Positions 24,995 to 32,106 of a stretch of 34,129 bases of DNA are shown piece after piece. The position numbers and the translations under genes were made by a program. Each line of letters begins with the position of its first letter. Positions within the stretch are counted from its first letter, which is position 1. The DNA is from Symbiobacterium sp. (GTDB lineage Bacteria; Bacillota; Sulfobacillia; DUSP01; DYEP01): assembly GCA_020725675.1 (NCBI GenBank), contig DYEP01000137.1:1-34129 (forward strand), given 5' to 3'. The notes beneath the pieces are model-generated. The model saw only the letters and a list, made by a program, of their open reading frames with translations, was not told where the DNA came from and searched no databases.

Positions 24995-25132
24995 GCTAGT
25001 ACGACCCTCCCAGGCTAGTGAAGTGGTAATATGTGTGATACTCATGAAAAGCGCGGTGTGAACAAGGCACCTCCTTTACATGCGGCGCTTTGGAATACGA
25101 CTATTTTAATGATAAATACATACAGCATTATT

Positions 25133-25152
25133 ATAGTGATAATAATCACTAT
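25133..25152. promoter_or_regulatory. CRP/FNR-type palindrome upstream of cooS
   Basis: ATAGTGAT-AATA-ATCACTAT is a perfect 8+4+8 palindrome. Read as TGA-N6-TCA it has the geometry of CRP/FNR-family sites, the family that includes the CO sensor CooA. On the cooS strand, TATCAT at 25114-25109 could be a -10 box that would place the site near -41 (class II activator position). It also lies 195 bases before fabK. Confidence 0.5.
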
Positions 25153-25256
25153 GCGTCAAGTACAAACTTTCCTCGATGAAACAAGAGCCCACTTCCCGGA
25201 CAAACACTTGGGAGAATCGCGACCGTGCCGAGCTGCCAGCTTCACAATAGGGCTGT

Positions 25257-25285
25257 TTGTGACCATGCCATGGGGTTGGTCACAA
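25257..25285. promoter_or_regulatory. Inverted repeat upstream of fabK
   Basis: TTGTGACC (25257-25264) and GGTCACAA (25278-25285) are perfect arms with a 13-base spacer; the half-site centres are 21 bases apart, two helical turns. It ends 61 bases before the fabK start and is a candidate operator. It does not resemble the FapR or FabT sites I know. Confidence 0.4.
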
Positions 25286-25346
25286 GGAATCATGTTTGAA
25301 GTAGCGAAATGTCGACATTATGAAAAGTAACGGGAGTTGTGACAGA

Positions 25347-26309
25347 ATGAGTTTCAGGACACGTCTTTGCGATTTGCTGGACATCGAGTACCCAGTAATT
25401 CAAGGAGGAATGGCATGGCTCGCCACTTCCTCGCTCGCTGCCGCCGTTTCAGAGGCCGGAGGGCTAGGGGTGGTCGGTGCGGGTAATGCCCCGCCGGAGG
25501 TGGTGCAGAAGGAAATCAGGGAAGTGAAAGAGCGTACAGCCCGTCCATTCGGGGTCAACGTGATGCTGCTGTCTCCGTACGTGAAAGAAGTGATGGAGGT
25601 AGTGTTGAGGGAAAGGGTACCCGTAGTGACGACTGGCGCAGGTAACCCTGGCATATACCTTCCTGCACTTAAAGAGGTGGGCTGCAAGGTAATCCCGGTT
25701 GTACCAGGCGTATCATTGGCCAGGAGGCTTGAGAGGCAGGGAGTGGATGCAGTGATCGCGGAGGGGACAGAATCAGGTGGACACATAGGGGAGACCTCCA
25801 CGATGGCGCTGGTACCCCAGGTAGTTGATGCGGTACGAATCCCGGTCATCGCCGCTGGCGGCATTGCAGACGGTCGTGGTATCGTGGCTGCGCTAGCTTT
25901 AGGTGCATCGGGTGTACAGATGGGCACGCGCTTTGTAGTTTCAAAAGAGTGCCCTGCCCATCCGAATTACAAAGCGATGATCATAAAAGCGGGTGATCAC
26001 GACACCGTAGTTACCGGCCGAGTCACAGGACACCCGGTGCGCGTGATAAAGAACAGACTGGCCCGGGAAATGCTACGTCTTGAAGCTGAAGGCATCTCTG
26101 CTGAGGAATTCGAAAAGCTCGGAACTGGCAAGTACCCGCTGGCTGCCATCCATGGCGATGTGGAACAAGGATCTGTATTGAGCGGTCAAATCGCCGGGAT
26201 GATAAAGGCGGAAGAGAGTGTGGCGAACATCTTCTCTGACCTTGTGCGCGATGTGGAGAAGACGCTCAAGGAGCTAGCGCTGTTTTTAGATGGACAAAGG
26301 GAGCGCTAA
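25347..26309 (+). CDS. fabK: FabK-type FMN-dependent enoyl-ACP reductase
   Basis: A 320-residue TIM-barrel FMN enzyme of the nitronate monooxygenase/FabK superfamily. It carries the FabK-like opening TRLCDLLDIEYPVIQGGMAW, the EGTESGGHIGETSTMALVPQ segment with the catalytic-region His, and the phosphate-binding PVIAAGGIADGRG and GVQMGTRFV motifs. These favour FabK, which reduces enoyl-ACP at the end of each fatty acid elongation cycle, over nitronate monooxygenase, although the two are hard to separate by eye. ATG 25347 is used since GGGAG lies about 11 bases upstream; the frame begins at 25320. It is not within a fab cluster. Its TAA stop is in the loop of the following hairpin. Confidence 0.82.
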   Translation: MSFRTRLCDLLDIEYPVIQGGMAWLATSSLAAAVSEAGGLGVVGAGNAPPEVVQKEIREVKERTARPFGVNVMLLSPYVKEVMEVVLRERVPVVTTGAGNPGIYLPALKEVGCKVIPVVPGVSLARRLERQGVDAVIAEGTESGGHIGETSTMALVPQVVDAVRIPVIAAGGIADGRGIVAALALGASGVQMGTRFVVSKECPAHPNYKAMIIKAGDHDTVVTGRVTGHPVRVIKNRLAREMLRLEAEGISAEEFEKLGTGKYPLAAIHGDVEQGSVLSGQIAGMIKAEESVANIFSDLVRDVEKTLKELALFLDGQRER

Positions 26310-26322
26310 AATGGCGCTCCCT
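26298..26322. terminator. Hairpin between convergent fabK and the 26343 gene
   Basis: AGGGAGCGC (26298-26306) and GCGCTCCCT (26314-26322) form perfect 9-base arms around a 7-base loop that contains the fabK stop codon. The minus-strand exit reads TTTGTCC and the plus-strand exit has no T-run, so it may terminate weakly in both directions. Confidence 0.55.
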
Positions 26323-26342
26323 ACAACACAGTCATCATCTTT

Positions 26343-27608
26343 CTATTTGCAGTGCAGGTTAAGCGCGGGAATGACAGCCAACCCCTTCTCCGTAAGTGCC
26401 CTGGCTGTCCGGTTTACTGCCTGGTGCTTATCCATGTAGTTGTTCTCCAAAAGCGGCATAAGCCCTCTGTCTATTACTTCTTGCTTTGGAATGAAGTAAT
26501 CGAGGATGTCGGAGGGGTGCTCCCGCGTAGCCTCTACCTCAGGCGACCCGCCCTCATGTTTTGCGCTGATGTTTTTCACTGTTGCAGCCAGATCCAGCAG
26601 TTCTTCCGTCCTGTCGTACGGCTGCCTTACAATGCTCTTGTAGGCTTCTACGATGTGGTGCTCAAAGCGTACGTTATCCTCAAAACCGAGACGATTTCTA
26701 ATAGTATCGCAAAGCCGGATTGTATCATTGTTGACTGAATTGGAGAAGTTCAAACCTATGAGAGGTGTGACGCCCTCAGCAGAAAACAGCTTGGCCGCCA
26801 GGAGGTTCAGCATTACTGTATACGGGTTGTCCATTCCCATAAAGACAGATGCCTTGAACTCGATGCCTACGCCGAGCTTCCGAAGCAGAAAGCCAAGTAG
26901 AAGTGTCCCCGGGTTTATATTTAACACCTGGCGTACCCCGTATTGCGTGTGATAATACAGGTATTCTTCAACCCATTTGAGCGGGTAGCCGTTGGGCTGC
27001 CCGGGGCCGCCGAAATAGCCGGTGATAGTATCCGGCCCTCCAAGGTGTACGTTGGCGCCGTCGGTACCCTTGGTGTCCAGGGTCTCTACCACTGTCGCTC
27101 CTATGACCTGCATGGCAGCATGTACCGCCAAAAGGTCACCGTCCGCTTCCTGCTCCTTCATGAATCTCACCCGAATGAACCTCCCCGGCATCAATTCTCG
27201 GTTGGCCAGCGCATGTCTGGCCTCCTTAATGAGCCAAGGGAAATACTGTAGCGCGCTGATCTCCAGGGTGACCGCTCTTGCATGATCGAAATGTACTTGG
27301 TGGATCCTATCTCCCAGCACCATTTCTTGATAAGTGCGAAGCGGCACGAAAGACCCGCTCGATGCCTGTTCCTGAAGCCAGAGGATATCATCGAGGTATG
27401 GAGACTTCTGCTCCTTCAACATGTCGAGCCGGGTTGCAAGCTGCCCTGCGAGTTCAGCCTTCTTGTTGATCTTGTCCACACCGCCAAATCGCTCCACTAC
27501 CTCAAAGAGGGCGTTTACCACGGGGTTTTCAGGGTCCAGCAAGAAGCCGTTGATCTCGTCCAGGATACTCTCGCTGATCTTCAGCCGGGCTCTCAATCCC
27601 TCGTACAC
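26343..27608 (-). CDS. Conserved-looking protein of unknown function, about 421 residues
   Basis: I do not recognise the family. GTG 27608 is chosen since AGGAGG lies 9 bases upstream; the frame is open to GTG 27674 with poorer signals. It has no signal peptide, membrane segment or Cys cluster (only two Cys). Conspicuous stretches are DTKGTDGANVHLGGPDT near 190-206, GYFGGPGQPNGYPLKW next to it, LNINPGTLLLGFLLRKLGVG near 245, and IGLNFSNSVNNDTI near 305. Alternating hydrophobic strands with glycine turns would suit an alpha/beta barrel enzyme. It is divergent from cdaR and could be part of the same acid-metabolism regulon, which is only a positional guess. Confidence 0.8.
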   Translation of the reverse strand: MYEGLRARLKISESILDEINGFLLDPENPVVNALFEVVERFGGVDKINKKAELAGQLATRLDMLKEQKSPYLDDILWLQEQASSGSFVPLRTYQEMVLGDRIHQVHFDHARAVTLEISALQYFPWLIKEARHALANRELMPGRFIRVRFMKEQEADGDLLAVHAAMQVIGATVVETLDTKGTDGANVHLGGPDTITGYFGGPGQPNGYPLKWVEEYLYYHTQYGVRQVLNINPGTLLLGFLLRKLGVGIEFKASVFMGMDNPYTVMLNLLAAKLFSAEGVTPLIGLNFSNSVNNDTIRLCDTIRNRLGFEDNVRFEHHIVEAYKSIVRQPYDRTEELLDLAATVKNISAKHEGGSPEVEATREHPSDILDYFIPKQEVIDRGLMPLLENNYMDKHQAVNRTARALTEKGLAVIPALNLHCK

Positions 27609-27990
27609 AGTGGGTTGCCTCCTGACATCAAGATTTCCGGATCCACCCGCACTTCGTCGAACGGGTATCTCCACAATTAACTTCGCTCCCGGTATGCAGT
27701 TTTCCTTGCCCCTTCATTACCCATACTTTTCGTTCACGGAGGAATTGAGGTGCAACGAACGAAAATACGGATAAAGCAGGGTCTGAGCGTGTACGGCCGC
27801 GTACTCTGTCGTGGCACGTCAGCGGCCGTCTGATGGTCTGACAGTTGGTTAGCACCTGGTGCGTCCGGAAGCCTGGCATCAGAAACAGCTGATTACACAC
27901 AATGCCATCACGATGCGCGAGGCTTGCCACTGTAAACGTGCTTTGCTCATTTTATGTAAATCAAGGCCGAACACTAGGAGGTATCTTCAA
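27609..27990. other. Divergent intergenic region before cdaR
   Basis: No gene is supportable. It contains the inverted repeat listed separately at 27727-27765 and AGGAGGT at about 27976-27982, the ribosome binding site of cdaR. A TTGCCA near 27926 followed by AT-rich ATTTTATGTAAAT may hold the cdaR promoter, but the spacing is not clean. Confidence 0.4.
27727..27765. promoter_or_regulatory. Spaced inverted repeat, candidate operator between divergent genes
   Basis: TTTTCGTTC (27727-27735) and GAACGAAAA (27757-27765) are perfect 9-base arms with 21 bases between them. Half-site centres are 30 bases apart, about three helical turns, so both face the same side of the DNA. It lies between the unknown gene and cdaR and could be the site of CdaR or another regulator. 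Confidence 0.45.
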
Positions 27991-29148
27991 GTGAACATTG
28001 TGAGAGAATTGGCGGCGCCAATCGTCGAGCGCACAATGGCTGTGGTTGGCTATAACATTAACATCATGAACCGGAGCGGGATCATCGTTGCTTCCGGGGA
28101 TAGCGAGCGCATCGGTACTTTTCACCAGGGCGCGGCAATGGTATTGAAAACAGACAAGCCGCTCTTAATTGGCCCTTCGGAAGTAGACAAATTCCCGGGG
28201 GCGCGCCCGGGCGTAAACCTGCCTATCAGGTTTCGTGAGCAAACAGTGGGAGTGGTGGGGATCACCGGCCACCCCGACACCGTTGGTCCTTATGGGGAAC
28301 TGGTGCGAGTGATGGTAGAGCTCATGCTCGAACGGGCGTACTACTCTGAACACATAGCGCTGGAAAAGAGGGCGCGTGACCACCTGCTACGTGGACTAAT
28401 CTCGGGACAGCCGCTCAAAGTGCTGGAACAGCAGGCGGCCATGCTTGGCTTTGACCTTAGCATCCAGAGGCGCGCGGTGGTGGTGGACGTAGTGAGGTTC
28501 AAGGAACACGTCAGAAAGATGGTGGAGGATACCCAAAAGGGCGAGCTGGAAGTGCAGAGGCTAAAAGAGCGGATCCTCGATACTATTTCCGAGATCTGGA
28601 GGCCTGTGAAGCAGTCCATATCAGGCATGGCAGGCGCGGACCGCTTTGTGGTACTTGATCCGTCCGGACACAGCGAAGTGTACCAGTTGATCAGCAAGTT
28701 GATTACGCGACTGCGGAAGGACCTGGATGTCCAGATAGTTGTTGGTGTGGGCGATTGTGGGCATGACCTTTCGGTATCATATGCGCACGCGATGAAGGCG
28801 CTTGAAGCCTCAAAACGTCTGAACCTCCCAAGTCCCGCTTTTTTTGAAGAACTTGGGGCCGTTTCCGTGTTCGAGGACTTGCCCGTTCATGCCAGAGAGA
28901 CTCTAATCCGCCAGGTACTGGGGCCACTTGCTCAGGACGAGTACAGGCATTTCCTGAAGACAGTGCAAGTATACCTTGAATGTGACTTGAATATGGCAAA
29001 GACTGCAGAGAGATTGTATGTGCACAGAAATACGGTCCGGTATCGGCTAAGGCATATCCAAAAGCTCATCGGTAAAGACCTGCAACGAGTGAAACACGCG
29101 TCTGAGGTCTGGCTTGCGCTTCAGATTCACACTTACTTTGCAGGCTAG
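27991..29148 (+). CDS. cdaR: CdaR-family transcriptional activator of glycerate/sugar diacid use
   Basis: A 385-residue regulator, the same length as I recall for CdaR of Escherichia coli. Domains in order: an N-terminal sugar-diacid recognition domain (about 1-135, with the GIIVASGD and PGVNLPIRF blocks), a degenerate GGDEF-like middle region, and a PucR-type C-terminal helix-turn-helix (NMAKTAERLYVHRNTVRYRL, about 332-351). CdaR proteins activate genes for glycerate, glucarate and galactarate use. GTG 27991 has AGGAGGT 8 bases upstream, which rules out the longer frame from 27859. It directly precedes glycerate kinase and a GntP permease, which supports control of that pair. Confidence 0.9.
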   Translation: MNIVRELAAPIVERTMAVVGYNINIMNRSGIIVASGDSERIGTFHQGAAMVLKTDKPLLIGPSEVDKFPGARPGVNLPIRFREQTVGVVGITGHPDTVGPYGELVRVMVELMLERAYYSEHIALEKRARDHLLRGLISGQPLKVLEQQAAMLGFDLSIQRRAVVVDVVRFKEHVRKMVEDTQKGELEVQRLKERILDTISEIWRPVKQSISGMAGADRFVVLDPSGHSEVYQLISKLITRLRKDLDVQIVVGVGDCGHDLSVSYAHAMKALEASKRLNLPSPAFFEELGAVSVFEDLPVHARETLIRQVLGPLAQDEYRHFLKTVQVYLECDLNMAKTAERLYVHRNTVRYRLRHIQKLIGKDLQRVKHASEVWLALQIHTYFAG

Positions 29149-29276
29149 CGCCTGTAACTTTGTACACTGTGCACAAAAGGGCGCGGTTCATCCGATTGCA
29201 TATTTGACCACTGGATCAAAGGTGAGCGCCATCACGTTTGCAGAATTTAAAGATAAAGAAATGGAGGGTGGTCGGA

Positions 29277-30452
29277 TTGAAAATCGTTGTGGCTCCCGAT
29301 TCATTCAAAGAGAGTCTGACCTCACAAGAGGTATGCGAGTGTATTGTCCAGGGAATACGACGCGTGTTTCCCGGGGCAGAGATCGTGACCATCCCCATGT
29401 CTGACGGCGGTGAAGGGCTTGTCGATACCCTGGTTGCGGCGACTGGGGGGAAGCTGCAGCAGTCGGAGGTTACTGGCCCGCTCGGAGAGAAAGTGACAGC
29501 GGTTTGGGGCATACTCGGAGACGGTGCTACGGCTGTGATCGAAATGGCTAAGGCCTCGGGGCTTTCCCTGGTCCCACCAGCGCGCCGTAACCCTTCGTAC
29601 ACCACCACCCGCGGCACCGGAGAGCTGATCAGGCACGCGCTGGACCAGGGCTGTACCAGGCTTGTGGTCGGCATCGGGGGCAGCGCTACCAATGATGGCG
29701 GAGCGGGCATGGCGCGGGCGCTGGGCGTGCGTTTCTTTGATAGGGAAGGCGAGGAGTTGCCCGAAGGGGGGATTTATCTCTCCGAGCTTCACTCGGTGGA
29801 CGTTTCCGGACTTGATCCAAGGCTGTCAGGCGTCCGGGTGGAAGTGGCGTGCGATGTGAAAAATCCGCTCTGTGGGCCAAATGGAGCGTCATATGTATAT
29901 GGCCCCCAGAAAGGGGCCGATCCTGACATGGTAAAAAGGCTTGACGAAGCGCTCACGAACTATGCCAGCGTGCTTGAGTGTCTGCTCGGCAGGGACATAT
30001 CCTGCGTCCCCGGGAGCGGTGCAGCAGGAGGTCTAGGCGCCGGGCTGCTGGCGTTCCTCAGAGCCGAGCTGGTATCAGGAGTGGAACTTGTGCTTGATAA
30101 GGTCCGGTTTGACGACGCACTTACAGCGGCGGCCCTGGTTATTACTGGCGAGGGGAAGATCGACGGGCAGACGATTTACGGGAAGGTCCCGCTTGGTGTC
30201 GCAAGAAGAGCTGCAAAGGCAAACGTGCCCGTGATCGCCATTGGCGGAGCGGTGACTCCAGAGGCAGACGCACTGTACAGCGAGGGCGTGTGGGCGCTCA
30301 TGCCGTCAGTAGCGTGGCCGATGGATCTCGCTGTTGCGCTTGGCAATGCCAGACAGCACCTGATCTCTGCTTCTGAGCGTGCGTGTAGATTAGTGCGAAT
30401 CGGTATGGCACTGGAGGTGATGCCTGCGCTGGGAAATTTGCCGGTATCCTAG
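29277..30452 (+). CDS. Glycerate kinase, GlxK/GarK family
   Basis: A 391-residue glycerate kinase that phosphorylates D-glycerate with ATP (the GarK/GlxK family makes 2-phosphoglycerate), feeding it into glycolysis. Signatures: KIVVAPDSFKESLTSQE at the start, PMSDGGEGLVDTL near 40-52, GIGGSATNDGGAGMA near 130-144, PGSGAAGGLGAG near 245 and TGEGKIDGQTIYGKVPLGVA near 288-307. The TTG start at 29277 is supported by GGAGGGTGG about 7 bases upstream; longer versions from 29238 would include that site. It lies between cdaR and a GntP-type permease, forming a glycerate uptake and activation unit. The symbol (glxK or garK) is left open. Confidence 0.93.
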   Translation: MKIVVAPDSFKESLTSQEVCECIVQGIRRVFPGAEIVTIPMSDGGEGLVDTLVAATGGKLQQSEVTGPLGEKVTAVWGILGDGATAVIEMAKASGLSLVPPARRNPSYTTTRGTGELIRHALDQGCTRLVVGIGGSATNDGGAGMARALGVRFFDREGEELPEGGIYLSELHSVDVSGLDPRLSGVRVEVACDVKNPLCGPNGASYVYGPQKGADPDMVKRLDEALTNYASVLECLLGRDISCVPGSGAAGGLGAGLLAFLRAELVSGVELVLDKVRFDDALTAAALVITGEGKIDGQTIYGKVPLGVARRAAKANVPVIAIGGAVTPEADALYSEGVWALMPSVAWPMDLAVALGNARQHLISASERACRLVRIGMALEVMPALGNLPVS

Positions 30453-30478
30453 GATAAAGCCGAAAGGGGAGAGAGCAA

Positions 30479-31822
30479 ATGGTACAGGGTCCAATGCTCA
30501 TTGTCATTCTTGTTGCTGCCATTGTACTAATCGTCCTTCTCACAGCCAAGGCCAAACTTCATCCGTTTGTCACGCTATTACTTGTCGCCTACGGCGTCGG
30601 AATCGCCTCGGGTCTGCCGACTAAGGACATTATCTCGGCAATCACCGGGGGATTCGGTAGCACACTTGGTTCCATCGGGATCGTCATCGCATGCGGAACG
30701 ATCATCGGCTTCCTACTGGAAAAGAGCGGAGCCGCACTGGTCATGGCAAATACCATTCTGAGGATTGTTGGGGAAGCGCGCTCAGCCCTCGCTATGGGCA
30801 TCACTGGCGCTGTCGTATCCATTCCGGTGTTCTGTGACTCGGGTTTCGTCATTTTATCTCCGCTGAACAGATCTCTTGCTGAGCGCTCAGAGAAATCGCT
30901 TGCAGTATTCGCAGTAGCGCTCAGTATGGGGCTTTATTCAACGCACGTATTCGTGCCTCCGACCCCTGGACCCATCGCGGCTGCAGGCAACCTGAGCGCG
31001 GATCTGGGGACCGTGATCCTTCTTGGACTTCTTGTTTCTATCCCGACAGTCATCGCAGGTTATATCTACGCCAACTACATGGGCTCAAAAATACAAATTG
31101 AACCCAAACCAGAAGCTACTTTTGACGAGATCACAAAGACCTTTGGCCGCCTGCCGTCAGTCGGGCGCTCGTTCGCACCTTTGCTCACACCGGTAGTGCT
31201 CATTGCCTTGAAGTCCGTGGCCGACTACCCATCCAAGCCTCTAGGCGCCGGCTCTTTTGCCGCATTGCTCAGTTTCCTTGGTCATCCGGTCACTGCGCTC
31301 TTAATAGGTGTATTCCTCGCATTCTTCACCTTCCCGAAGGTCACGGAGGACGTGCGCGGCAGCTGGGTGAACGAAGGGATTAAGAACGCGGGCATCATCA
31401 TACTGATCACTGGGGCTGGCGGCGCTCTCGGAAGCGTGCTGCGAGCGACGCCCATTGCTTCTTATCTCGGTGAGTCGCTAAGCGCGCTGAAGATGGGAGT
31501 ATTCGTACCATTTATCGTTGCGGCTGCCCTGAAGACCGCACAGGGGTCATCCACGGTATCGCTGATCACCACATCAGCGCTGATGGCCCCGCTGCTACCT
31601 GCGCTCGGACTGGCCTCACCCATGGGGGCTGCGCTCACCGTACTGGCAATAGGGGCGGGTTCGATGACCGTCTCCCACGCGAACGACAGCTACTTTTGGG
31701 TTGTGGCACAGCTGTCTGATATGGATGTTACACAGGCGTACAAGCTCCAGACCGTGGGCAGCCTCGTTACCGGTATCGTGGGTATCATAGTGGTGTTCCT
31801 TCTTAGCCTGTTCCTCGCTTAA
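30479..31822 (+). CDS. GntP-family gluconate/glycerate permease
   Basis: A 447-residue integral membrane carrier of the gluconate:H+ symporter family, with roughly 12-14 hydrophobic segments. Family features include AKLHPFVTLLLVAYGVGIASG near the N-terminus, the GFGSTLGSIGIVIACGTIIG block, SIPVFCDSGFVILSPL near 120, FVPPTPGPIAAA near 160 and the C-terminal GSMTVSHANDSYFWVV. The co-located glycerate kinase and CdaR suggest that glycerate or a related acid is the substrate. ATG 30479 follows AAAGGGGAGAG by about 7 bases and 26 bases after the kinase stop. Confidence 0.93.
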   Translation: MVQGPMLIVILVAAIVLIVLLTAKAKLHPFVTLLLVAYGVGIASGLPTKDIISAITGGFGSTLGSIGIVIACGTIIGFLLEKSGAALVMANTILRIVGEARSALAMGITGAVVSIPVFCDSGFVILSPLNRSLAERSEKSLAVFAVALSMGLYSTHVFVPPTPGPIAAAGNLSADLGTVILLGLLVSIPTVIAGYIYANYMGSKIQIEPKPEATFDEITKTFGRLPSVGRSFAPLLTPVVLIALKSVADYPSKPLGAGSFAALLSFLGHPVTALLIGVFLAFFTFPKVTEDVRGSWVNEGIKNAGIIILITGAGGALGSVLRATPIASYLGESLSALKMGVFVPFIVAAALKTAQGSSTVSLITTSALMAPLLPALGLASPMGAALTVLAIGAGSMTVSHANDSYFWVVAQLSDMDVTQAYKLQTVGSLVTGIVGIIVVFLLSLFLA

Positions 31823-31835
31823 ACCCAGGTCGCAA

Positions 31836-31866
31836 AAGACGGGGGGGGGGGCAGCCCTCCCGTCTT
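31836..31866 (+). terminator. Hairpin after the permease gene
   Basis: AAGACGGG (31836-31843) pairs with CCCGTCTT (31859-31866). A run of 11 G sits in the left arm and loop (31841-31851). No T-tract follows beyond TTCCGTTGT, so termination strength is uncertain. Confidence 0.5.
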
Positions 31867-32000
31867 CCGTTGTGCGCAGTGGTGAAACACAGTGAAGACA
31901 AAGACAAGAGCCGTGTTACAAGATACGGCTGAACCGGGAGGGGTCGGCGTAGTTGGCAGATGGGTCAAACTCGCAGTGGGTTTTGGACTGAAAAACTCAC

Positions 32001-32097
32001 AGGGCGCCTGGTAACACTGAGCGCCCTTGATAATGCCGCCTCGGCTTATGCATGGTCCGGTAGGGACAGCGCCGTGCTGAGGCCTCAGCGCTGCCCC
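32001..32097 (-). terminator. Two hairpins after the chemotaxis gene
   Basis: GGGACAGCGC (32063-32072) and GCGCTGCCCC (32088-32097) pair with one mismatch; the loop contains the palindrome TGAGGCCTCA. It starts 10 bases after the stop of the chemoreceptor gene on the minus strand. A second hairpin, AGGGCGC/GCGCCCT (32001-32007 and 32021-32027), lies further on. Neither has a clear T-tract, so the terminator role is likely but not certain. Confidence 0.4.
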
Positions 32098-32106
32098 GCG
32101 GGTTTA

